Origin: CAZWVR01 sp964637235
GTDB taxonomy: Bacteria; Bacteroidota; Bacteroidia; Bacteroidales; S143-33
Direction of reading: 5' to 3'
DNA length: 10,992 nt
Assembly (NCBI GenBank): GCA_964637235.1
Contig: CAZWVR010000083.1
Coordinates: 1 to 10,992, forward strand
A program made the position numbers and the translations under genes. This document shows positions 1 to 6,526 of the stretch, one piece after another. The notes beneath the pieces are model-generated. The model saw only the letters and a list, made by a program, of their open reading frames with translations, made no database searches and was not told where the DNA came from. How positions within the stretch are numbered: position 1 is the first letter of the stretch; each line of letters begins with the position of its first letter.

Positions 1-805
1 GTATCTCATCCAGCCTCAACATCTGAGCATACCCCAGAGCTGCAGAAAGCTCATCCATGCGGTAGTTGTAACCAAGTCTGACGTGCTCCAGCCACTTCGG
101 ATTATCTGAGCGTCCCTGATTTATCAAACTTCTCGCAAGTCTTGCAACATCGTCATCATTGGTAACAATCATGCCGCCTTCGCCTGTAGTAATTTGCTTG
201 TTAGGATAAAAGGCAAAAACCCCACCAATTCCCATTGTGCCAACTTTAACCCATCTGCCCAGCTTCCTACTGTAATACTCCGCATTTATCGCCTCACATG
301 CATCTTCGATGATGGCCAGATTGTATTTTTCTGAAAGTTCGAGCAAAGGATCCATATCAACAGGATGGCCGAAAATGTGGACAGGAAGGAGTGCCCGGAG
401 CACAGCGCCTGTTTTTTTGTTTCTCAAGACCTCACCGTCAAAATCATAGTTGTTCTCAACAAGCTCATAAACTTTTTGAGAATCAATGTTCAAAGTCTTC
501 GGATCAATGTCAACAAAAACGGGTCTTGCTCGCTCAAACAGGATCACATTGGCTGATGCTATAAAACTGAAGGGTGAGGTTATAACTTCATCCCCATCTC
601 TGACACCTGCGGCTCTAATCAAAGTATGAAGTCCCGCAGTGCCGCTGGATACTGCAATAGCGTGTTTGACTCTGATTTTTTCAATAAACTGTTCCTCAAA
701 CAGTTTCGTCTTCTCACCCATACTGAGGTATGGAGTATCCAGAACCTCACATACGATTTTTTTCTCAAGCTCAGTAATATCCGGCCGCGATAGAGGTACT
801 TTCAT
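1..805 (-). CDS. DegT/DnrJ/EryC1/StrS sugar aminotransferase, partial (C-terminus beyond left edge)
   Basis: PLP-dependent aminotransferase that converts a keto group on a nucleotide-linked sugar to an amine. The frame is open from the ATG at 805 to the window edge, giving 268 residues of a family usually about 370-390 long. Visible landmarks are the N-terminal MKVPLSRPDIT, the phosphate-binding VSSGTAGL (52-59), LPVHIFGHP (140-148), the EDACEA segment (167-172) with the Asp that contacts the pyridine ring, and FYPNKQITTGEGG (199-211) with Lys203 as the Schiff-base lysine. NYRMDELSAALG (247-258) is also typical of the family. The start lies 2 bases after the stop of the sugar-phosphate transferase and has a good Shine-Dalgarno site. 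The motif set looks most like perosamine synthetase or 4-keto-6-deoxysugar aminotransferases, but the exact substrate is not determined. The gene is richer in GC than the cluster core. Confidence 0.95.
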   Translation of the reverse strand, partial: MKVPLSRPDITELEKKIVCEVLDTPYLSMGEKTKLFEEQFIEKIRVKHAIAVSSGTAGLHTLIRAAGVRDGDEVITSPFSFIASANVILFERARPVFVDIDPKTLNIDSQKVYELVENNYDFDGEVLRNKKTGAVLRALLPVHIFGHPVDMDPLLELSEKYNLAIIEDACEAINAEYYSRKLGRWVKVGTMGIGGVFAFYPNKQITTGEGGMIVTNDDDVARLARSLINQGRSDNPKWLEHVRLGYNYRMDELSAALGYAQMLRLDEI

Positions 806-807
806 TT

Positions 808-1806
808 TTATTCCATCTCCTTCACCGTTTTCATTCTATACACAAATCTTTCAGATACAAATCCCAACATAAACAAAATCCCGTAAGAGATTATAACTGA
901 AAATGTCCAGAGGATGAAATTGTAGGGTGTATTAAGTTTAAATGTTCCACCCCCCACGAAAACCCCAATTAATGCAATACCATACATAAACAGAACTGTC
1001 CCCCAGTATCTTCCTGTGGCTCGATGAAATTGATCATAGAGGTGACTTCTATCTCCCTCGAAAGGGTGCCTCTTGAGTCGCACCCTTCTCATGACGGCAA
1101 TCGTTGAGTCGAGTATAAAAACACCAAGAAAAGCAAGTATTGTAGCAAACAAAGACCAAGAAAATTTAAATTTGAGAAGTTCAATGGAGATGTAAGCAAG
1201 GGTAAAACCTATGAAATAGCTTCCGGCGTCTCCAAGAAATATCTTTGCCGGATGGAAATTAAAAACGAGGAATGCGAGAATGGATACAGTGAATATTTCC
1301 ATGAATCGTGGTACCCATGGATGGCCGATAGCGTTGCCTATATACCAGAATCCAGATGAAACTATAATAGTAACTCCTCCAAGAAGCCCATCCATACCAT
1401 CCATCCAGTTAACCGAATTTATTGCACCCATGATAAGAAGCCATGAAAACACAATGGAAATTGGAGTAAAAACCGGAATTTTGACTCCTATTAAAACCAA
1501 AACTAACGAAAAAGATGCCTCGAGTAAAAACCTTGTCCTTGCTTTAATGTTCCAGATGTCATCCCATAAGCCAAGAAGAAGAAATATTGAGCTGAAGAGG
1601 ATAAATTGTCCGCTTAAGTTGATTTGGTTTATTACACATCCAACGAAGACTGATAGCGCAATCGCCACGCCCCCCAGGTAAGGCACCGGTTTTCTGTGGA
1701 TTTTGAGCTTTCCCGGATGATCGACAATTTTTAACTTAAGGGCAATTACCGTAAAAACTAATACACTCGTTATTCCTATCAAAAATTGCAGTACCAATAA
1801 TCTCAT
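808..1806 (-). CDS. WecA/MraY-like polyprenyl-phosphate sugar-1-phosphate transferase
   Basis: Integral membrane enzyme that transfers a (usually N-acetylated) sugar-1-phosphate from a UDP-sugar to undecaprenyl phosphate, the first committed step of the glycan. The 332 residues match the family length and are strongly hydrophobic, with about ten membrane segments. Family motifs are in order: HRKPVPYLGGVAI (37-49), the DD pair in LWDDIW (80-85), NSVNWMDGMDG (130-140) with the conserved Asn and Asp residues, FLGDAGSYFIGF (190-201), and the HPFEGDRSHLY loop (247-257) that resembles the His-containing substrate loop of WecA. The start ATG overlaps the GNAT stop in an ATGA arrangement (1803-1806), so it is probably translated by coupling; no separate Shine-Dalgarno site is evident. 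The sugar could be GlcNAc, GalNAc, or a diacetamido or 6-deoxy amino sugar. The neighbouring aminotransferase and acetyltransferase favour a modified amino sugar, which is inference. Confidence 0.95.
   Translation of the reverse strand: MRLLVLQFLIGITSVLVFTVIALKLKIVDHPGKLKIHRKPVPYLGGVAIALSVFVGCVINQINLSGQFILFSSIFLLLGLWDDIWNIKARTRFLLEASFSLVLVLIGVKIPVFTPISIVFSWLLIMGAINSVNWMDGMDGLLGGVTIIVSSGFWYIGNAIGHPWVPRFMEIFTVSILAFLVFNFHPAKIFLGDAGSYFIGFTLAYISIELLKFKFSWSLFATILAFLGVFILDSTIAVMRRVRLKRHPFEGDRSHLYDQFHRATGRYWGTVLFMYGIALIGVFVGGGTFKLNTPYNFILWTFSVIISYGILFMLGFVSERFVYRMKTVKEME
817..822 (-). promoter_or_regulatory. Ribosome binding site of the aminotransferase
   Basis: The minus strand reads AAGGAG here, 11 bases before the ATG at 805. 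The site lies inside the last codons of the upstream sugar-phosphate transferase. The spacing is slightly long, but it supports the chosen start and suggests that translation of the two genes is coupled. Confidence 0.65.
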
Positions 1807-2408
1807 CGATCTATTTGTTTTATGTAAATATTGGAAATTTCTCCATTATGTATTATAACCTCTCCTTTCTTTACAAATCCTAACCTTCTGTAAAACTTAT
1901 TTGCAATCAGTTGAGCACCTACTATTACTTTGTATTGGAGAACCCCATTTTCAGCAAATTCATTTTCCAGACATTTAACTAATCTTTCACCAATCCCTTT
2001 CCCCCTGAAATTTTTGTCAACTGCTATGGATAAAAGCTCTGGTAAATTAAAGGATTTATTCGAACTCAGTTTTTTAGGAATTAAAAGACTTTCAAATGAT
2101 TTTTTTATGAACGCCGGTGAAAAAATAACTTTTATAATGAACGGAATAAGGTTTAGAAAATTTTGTGTTATAAAATTTTTGTAAAGTCGCCCTGTGTTGG
2201 AAGTCCCACTGACGAAACCTATAACTTTTCCATCTATTTTAGCTACATAAACGATTTCCTTCTTTATCAAGAAGGAATATAAAATTTTTAAAAACGCTGT
2301 TGGCTGTTGACTTAGAAAACCCATGGATATCTCTCTTTTGTGTAAACATGCAATACGGAAACTATCTGATGGGTTTGCTTTTCCAAATTTTATTAATTTT
2401 CCTGACAT
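1803..2408 (-). CDS. GNAT-family N-acetyltransferase
   Basis: 201-residue protein with the GNAT acetyl-CoA signature. The core strand and pyrophosphate loop are LSIAVDKNFRGKGIGERLV (126-144), with the RGKGIG loop at 135-140. The C-terminal family element NKFYRRLGF (170-178) follows. A 'YVAKIDGKVIGFVSG' type strand lies around 54-68. A lysine-rich, hydrophobic insert at about 75-125 separates the two halves and may bind the sugar or touch the membrane; that is inference. The start codon follows the upstream glycosyltransferase stop directly (TAAATG) and the stop overlaps the WecA-like start, so it is tightly coupled to both. Its position beside a sugar aminotransferase and a sugar-phosphate transferase suggests acetylation of a 4-amino sugar, comparable in role to WecD. 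Substrate is unproven. Confidence 0.88.
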   Translation of the reverse strand: MSGKLIKFGKANPSDSFRIACLHKREISMGFLSQQPTAFLKILYSFLIKKEIVYVAKIDGKVIGFVSGTSNTGRLYKNFITQNFLNLIPFIIKVIFSPAFIKKSFESLLIPKKLSSNKSFNLPELLSIAVDKNFRGKGIGERLVKCLENEFAENGVLQYKVIVGAQLIANKFYRRLGFVKKGEVIIHNGEISNIYIKQIDR

Positions 2409-3536
2409 TTAAGCTTTTATAGACAGATGGTCCAAAATTTTCATGTTAATTTTTCTAACATCAAACCTCTCTTCAGCCAATTTTCTACTCTCCTGCCCCA
2501 TTTGGGAAATTAAATCAGGATTTAGTATAAATTTTTCCATCGCATTAACTAAAGCATCCACATCCTTAATAGGGATCAGAAATCCATTCCTCCCATCAAT
2601 TACCGTATCACGACATCCTGGCGCATCGGTGGTAATCACCGGGCGGGCCATAGCCAATGCTTCCTGTGTACTACGGGGTACACCCTCACGATAAGAGGGC
2701 AAGACATAAACACTTGTCTCTGCTAAATAAGACTTTACATCATCAGTCCACTGAACCCACTCTAATATCCCTTCTTCCACCCATCTTTCAACTTCATGCT
2801 TTTTTATTGCACTCGGATTCGTATCAATTGGACCTATCAATAAAAATCTTGTTTTGGGATACTGTTTCTTTATTTTTTTTGCTGCCTCGACAAACTCATA
2901 TATACCTTTCTCTTTGAGAAGTCTTGCGATTAGCGTAAAAGTGATAGGGCTATAATGAACTGGTGCAGGTTTCCATTCGTCAAGGTCAACTCCAGTGCCC
3001 CCAATAACAACTCCTTTCTCACTTTTTAAAATTCCAAGGCTTACGAGTAAATTTAAATCATCCTCATTTTGAAGCCAGACCTGATGGGCGACTCTAAATG
3101 CAATTTTCATCCATGTTGTCTGAATATATCTAACTAACCTTTTTTTAAGTGATAGGTTTTCATTAATGAAAGCATAACCAAGCCCTCCAAGCCAAGCTAT
3201 TCGTAAGGGAACTTTAGCCAGCCATCCTGCAAAAGGACCATAAATAGCAGGCTTTGGATGATATCCGACAATGATATACGGCTTCTCATTCCTGAAAATT
3301 TTATACAATGAAAATATAGAGAAGACATCCTGAAAAGGGTTAACTCCATCTTTATTTAAGTAAAATTTCTCTGGTGTAGCCCCCAATTTATTCAGAATTG
3401 ACATCTCTTTTTCAGAGAAATCCGGAGCCAGTGTAATTACCGTGCAACCAGAAAAAACAAGTTCTTTAATTAATGGTCCCCTAAATAATACAATAGACGG
3501 AGCAAATGGCCCAATAATTGCTATTTTCTTACACAT
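2409..3536 (-). CDS. GT4-family glycosyltransferase (PglA/WbpH-like)
   Basis: 375-residue retaining glycosyltransferase with the GT-B fold, cytosolic and probably membrane-associated, adding a sugar to the lipid-linked intermediate. The N-terminal Rossmann half begins CKKIAIIGP and has a Gly/Pro loop, FAPSIVLFRGPLIKELV (11-27). The hinge and donor half shows GTGVDLDEW (180-188), ARLLKEKGIYEFVEAAK (204-220), and VLPSYREGVPRSTQEALA (278-295). In that last stretch Glu284 and Glu292 form the E-x7-E donor site. TDAPGCRDTVIDGRNGFLIP (303-322) completes the C-terminal GT4 pattern. Its overall look resembles enzymes that add GalNAc or a related sugar to undecaprenyl-diphospho-amino sugars. The gap to the upstream deacetylase is 26 bases, the largest in the window. 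No strong Shine-Dalgarno site is seen, and no in-frame ATG, GTG or TTG lies between the start and the upstream stop. Confidence 0.93.
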   Translation of the reverse strand: MCKKIAIIGPFAPSIVLFRGPLIKELVFSGCTVITLAPDFSEKEMSILNKLGATPEKFYLNKDGVNPFQDVFSIFSLYKIFRNEKPYIIVGYHPKPAIYGPFAGWLAKVPLRIAWLGGLGYAFINENLSLKKRLVRYIQTTWMKIAFRVAHQVWLQNEDDLNLLVSLGILKSEKGVVIGGTGVDLDEWKPAPVHYSPITFTLIARLLKEKGIYEFVEAAKKIKKQYPKTRFLLIGPIDTNPSAIKKHEVERWVEEGILEWVQWTDDVKSYLAETSVYVLPSYREGVPRSTQEALAMARPVITTDAPGCRDTVIDGRNGFLIPIKDVDALVNAMEKFILNPDLISQMGQESRKLAEERFDVRKINMKILDHLSIKA

Positions 3537-3562
3537 TCTATAACTGTTGATAATCCCATTAT

Positions 3563-4324
3563 CTAATGTACATGTTTTTTCAGATCGTTAAATAATAACT
3601 TAACTTCTCTAAAATAAGACTCGTATACATATTTACCAGATATCCGTTTTTTAAACTTTTGAAAAGATTCCCTTTTTAAAGGTATTCTCGGTATTGCATA
3701 TAAGTCTATTTTCCGTCTACCATCGAGTATGCCATCCCTACCACCTACAGCAGATCTATACAAAGATCTAACTATATTTTTATGGTAAACAATTCCCCAC
3801 GGATAGGAAAAATCAATCTGAGTTGTTTTTAACAAATTTTTCAAAATTTCATAAGATACTTTTAATTCCTTTACCACTCTTTTGACTGGAGTTACCCTCA
3901 GGTTAATGTGTGTATGAGTATGTGCTCCAAATGAGCAAATCTGTTCTTTACTTAATTCCTCTATTTCTTTGTAGGTTAGAAATTTCCTATTCGATACTTT
4001 ACCAAAACTTAATCTGCCTGTTTCAATCGCTGAAGTGATCAAAAACACCTTGGAAGGGATGGAGAATTTTTTCAAAATTGGAAATGCATCCGTATAGAAA
4101 TCTAAATAGCCGTCATCAAAAGTAAATACGGCAATATTTTCTTTTATGTTTTCGCTGTTCACAACACTTTTTATTAAATCGTCGTAAGAGACAATTTTGA
4201 AGTTATCACTGATAAATTTAACCTGTTCTTCAAACAAATTAGGAGGAATGTCAATCTTTAAATTTCCATTACTAACACTATGATATAAGAGTACAGTTAT
4301 TACATTTTTTTTATTTTCTCCCAT
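3563..4324 (-). CDS. Polysaccharide deacetylase (NodB homology domain, CE4)
   Basis: 253-residue metal-dependent deacetylase that removes N- or O-acetyl groups from sugars. Motif 1 is TFDDGY (68-73), with Asp70 as the likely base and Asp71 as a metal ligand. Motif 2 is SFGAHTHTHINL (131-142), giving metal ligands His135 and His139. Motif 3 appears as FSYPWG (172-177), and AIPRIPL (210-216) corresponds to the late family motif. The N-terminal VLLYHSV (11-17) is typical of the subgroup. There is no signal peptide or N-terminal membrane segment, so the enzyme should act in the cytosol on a nucleotide sugar or on the lipid-linked unit, unlike secreted IcaB or PgaB. Its start overlaps the upstream acyltransferase by 14 bases. 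Translation should be coupled, supported by an AGAGGA site. Confidence 0.93.
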   Translation of the reverse strand: MGENKKNVITVLLYHSVSNGNLKIDIPPNLFEEQVKFISDNFKIVSYDDLIKSVVNSENIKENIAVFTFDDGYLDFYTDAFPILKKFSIPSKVFLITSAIETGRLSFGKVSNRKFLTYKEIEELSKEQICSFGAHTHTHINLRVTPVKRVVKELKVSYEILKNLLKTTQIDFSYPWGIVYHKNIVRSLYRSAVGGRDGILDGRRKIDLYAIPRIPLKRESFQKFKKRISGKYVYESYFREVKLLFNDLKKHVH

Positions 4325-5105
4325 TTAAATCCTCTAAAATTTTAAAAAGTTTTTTAAAAAAAACTCTACTTGGTTTCCAGTATTGAAAAAAAAACCTTGC
4401 TTTGGTTACTGGAACTTTAAAAACACCCAAAACATTTTTAGGAATTATTAAATAGGTCCATTGAAAATTATTTTTAGTCCATTCTATTTTATATTTTGAG
4501 TCCCCTATCATAAAGTCCAATATCCTAAATTTTTCATTTATAAGGTATTGGATCAGATCGTAAATTAAGATTTTACCAATACTAATACTCACAGGAAACT
4601 TAACTCTTTTTACGGTATGTTGATACATATGTACACTTAAATTATCTTTATTTATAAGGCAATACGCGTATCCAAGAAGATTCTCTTTATTATGGATTAC
4701 AGCTAAAAAACCTTCGTTATTCGATGCAAGATATGTCAATGCATCCGCATATTTTTGGAAACAATGTCTTTTTTTCCAACAGCTACTTGTAAATTCATCT
4801 TTCCATCTTTCATTAAAAAGATCATAAACTTTAGGAAGAAAGTATCCTAAATCATCTCTTTTTGTCAAAATATTAAATTCCACATCATGAAGAAATTGAT
4901 TTAGCAATTTCTTTTCTCTTTTAATATTGTAAATAAACTTCTTTTTAAATCGTTTATTGAAAGTTTCAATGTCTGTGGGCAATTCTAAGAAATATGATTT
5001 TAAATACTTTACTAAAAAATTCTTCCTGAGGACCTGATCATTTACATCACTTTCCAAAATGATATTAGGTGATGGATTATAGATATTTTTAATATATAAA
5101 AACAT
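4311..5105 (-). CDS. FemAB/BioF2-type GNAT acyltransferase (CelD/BcsL-like), short form
   Basis: 264-residue protein recognised by its C-terminal pattern. SIGKILIYDLIQYLI (175-189) is followed by LDFMIGDSKYKIEWT (196-210), which corresponds to the 'fD...G...YK..w' signature of Acetyltransf_6/BioF2 proteins. These are GNAT-fold enzymes related to FemAB aminoacyl transferases and CelD/BcsL. The middle region, with basic KRFKKKFIYNIKREKKLL (51-68) before the fold, is also typical ('..kkrrn.rr..k.l'). Family members are commonly about 340-400 residues with an extra N-terminal GNAT-like lobe. That lobe is largely absent here, and a stop codon lies only about 8 codons upstream of the ATG, so no longer start is possible. 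It is the downstream neighbour of an adenylate-forming enzyme (5-base gap) and overlaps the deacetylase by 14 bases. It probably transfers an acyl or aminoacyl group to a sugar amine; substrate unknown. The frame includes an intact nine-T run at 4386-4394. Confidence 0.78.
   Translation of the reverse strand: MFLYIKNIYNPSPNIILESDVNDQVLRKNFLVKYLKSYFLELPTDIETFNKRFKKKFIYNIKREKKLLNQFLHDVEFNILTKRDDLGYFLPKVYDLFNERWKDEFTSSCWKKRHCFQKYADALTYLASNNEGFLAVIHNKENLLGYAYCLINKDNLSVHMYQHTVKRVKFPVSISIGKILIYDLIQYLINEKFRILDFMIGDSKYKIEWTKNNFQWTYLIIPKNVLGVFKVPVTKARFFFQYWKPSRVFFKKLFKILEDLNGRK
4330..4335 (-). promoter_or_regulatory. Ribosome binding site of the polysaccharide deacetylase
   Basis: The minus strand reads AGAGGA, 5 bases before the ATG at 4324. 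It is embedded in the end of the acyltransferase reading frame and supports the deacetylase start. Confidence 0.6.
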
Positions 5106-5110
5106 CTGCT

Positions 5111-6526
5111 TTAAATGTCGAATTCTCTAATAACAGCTCTATACTTACCAGCACCATATATAGGAATGTGATTTACTAAGTCAATTTTAACATTCACATT
5201 ACCAAGAACTTGTTTTGATTTTTTAATAATACTTTTTATATCTAACTCAGAAAAATTTGCTTCAGGCACAATTTTAAATACGAAGTCTTTTGGGGTTTTC
5301 TGTATTATTTGGGCACTTTTGATATTTTTCCCATATAAATGCTTAAAGATTAACTCTGTAGCTATACTGATATATCCCCTATCCGGAGTGTAAACTATGT
5401 CATTAATTCTTCCTAATATTTTGATAACATAAGGCATATCAACTCCACACTTACATTTTTTAAATGTTTTGATATCTTCAACCAAGAATGTATCTCCTAT
5501 TCTGTACCGTATCAATGGAACCTTCCAATTTGCAAAACTTGTAACTACACCTTCTTTAGCTACGGTTTTTCTGTCGATAATGTTGTCTTCATCTTTTTTC
5601 TTAAGGTCTAAAAATTCTATAATTCCACTTTCAACGAACATATGCATTTTACCATATCTACACTGTGCAATGACAGGAGCTCCCTCTGAAGAAGCATATT
5701 GATCTATAACTTTTGTGTTAAACACTTCTTCTATTGTATCCCTATATATATCCAATAAAGTTTCTGCAGTGGTTATCACAGCATAAAGATCAAAGTTAAG
5801 TTTTAGTTTATTCCTTTTTATCAATTTTGCTAGTATATATATGGAACTGGGATAACCCTCTACTAAATTAGGACGAAATTTATTCAATTTTTCAACATAA
5901 TATTGAATAGTTTTCTCATTTAAATGATAAGTGGACATAAATAATCTTCCATTTGCATAATCAGTAACCCAATATCTTTTCAAGTGTAAATCGTACTTAC
6001 TTATAAAAAAATGGCCTGTAAATCTTGCAACCTTAAAGTTTTCAGGTAATCCAGCCCAATCATAAATTCTCCTCTGTAGGGCGAACCCAAATTGCCAAGA
6101 TTTTTTATCAAAAGGTATTAACAAGGGAGACCCTGTAGTACCACTCGTTTTTGAATGCACAAATGTTTTTCTACATTTATTTGAAATCAAATCTAAGTTA
6201 TTTCTCAAAAAATCTTTTTCAAGGATTGGAAAAGTCGATAATATATTAAAAGGGTTATCTTTCTTTATGTCTAAGATTGATATCCCCATTTTTTTAAATA
6301 TTGCGTGGTAATACTCTGAACATTTAAATGCTTCAACAAAAAGCTTCCTTAGCATTTCTTTTTGATATTCAAAAAGCTTTTCTCTGTTCCATTTTTCACT
6401 CTCTCTTAAAAATTTTATCGACTCCTTATAATATTTACCGTACCTCTTACTTTTAGCTCTAATACCCCATATAGTAAATAATAAATCTTTAGCGAAACCT
6501 GGTGAGTATATTAACAATTTTTCCAT
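5111..6526 (-). CDS. PaaK/CapK-like adenylate-forming enzyme (phenylacetate-CoA ligase family)
   Basis: 471-residue member of the ANL superfamily, which activates a carboxylic acid with ATP to an acyl-adenylate and passes it to CoA or another acceptor. Motifs in order are the P-loop SKTSGTTGSPL (125-135); VEGYPSSIYILAK (222-234); DQYASSEG (275-282), with Glu281 in the Mg/ATP position; PLIRYRIGD (337-345) with Asp345; ILGRINDIV (370-378) at the hinge; and GAGKYR (458-463), where Lys461 is the likely adenylation lysine. A KCKCG (357-361) pair of cysteines matches the C-x-CG element seen in PaaK-type enzymes. CapK-type relatives are common in capsule and exopolysaccharide loci, but their substrates are mostly unknown. 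The gene starts inside the 3' end of the upstream membrane protein gene (38-base overlap) at a strong Shine-Dalgarno site. The acyltransferase and deacetylase immediately follow, suggesting that it supplies the acyl group. Confidence 0.9.
   Translation of the reverse strand: MEKLLIYSPGFAKDLLFTIWGIRAKSKRYGKYYKESIKFLRESEKWNREKLFEYQKEMLRKLFVEAFKCSEYYHAIFKKMGISILDIKKDNPFNILSTFPILEKDFLRNNLDLISNKCRKTFVHSKTSGTTGSPLLIPFDKKSWQFGFALQRRIYDWAGLPENFKVARFTGHFFISKYDLHLKRYWVTDYANGRLFMSTYHLNEKTIQYYVEKLNKFRPNLVEGYPSSIYILAKLIKRNKLKLNFDLYAVITTAETLLDIYRDTIEEVFNTKVIDQYASSEGAPVIAQCRYGKMHMFVESGIIEFLDLKKKDEDNIIDRKTVAKEGVVTSFANWKVPLIRYRIGDTFLVEDIKTFKKCKCGVDMPYVIKILGRINDIVYTPDRGYISIATELIFKHLYGKNIKSAQIIQKTPKDFVFKIVPEANFSELDIKSIIKKSKQVLGNVNVKIDLVNHIPIYGAGKYRAVIREFDI

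Noticed and set aside
365..2184. Plus-strand open frames of about 60-130 codons opposite the aminotransferase, the WecA-like gene and the GNAT gene
   Set aside because: They lie antisense to well-supported genes, show no family motifs or ribosome sites, and are expected by chance opposite coding sequence.
2443..2917. Plus-strand open frames opposite the PglA-like glycosyltransferase
   Set aside because: They are antisense to motif-rich coding sequence and have no recognisable domain.
3549..3563. Perfect 6-base inverted repeat (GATAAT, CCC loop, ATTATC) in the only gap larger than 5 bases
   Set aside because: The stem is short and AT-rich with no T tract after it in the direction of transcription, so it is too weak for an intrinsic terminator. 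Chance is likely in such AT-rich DNA.
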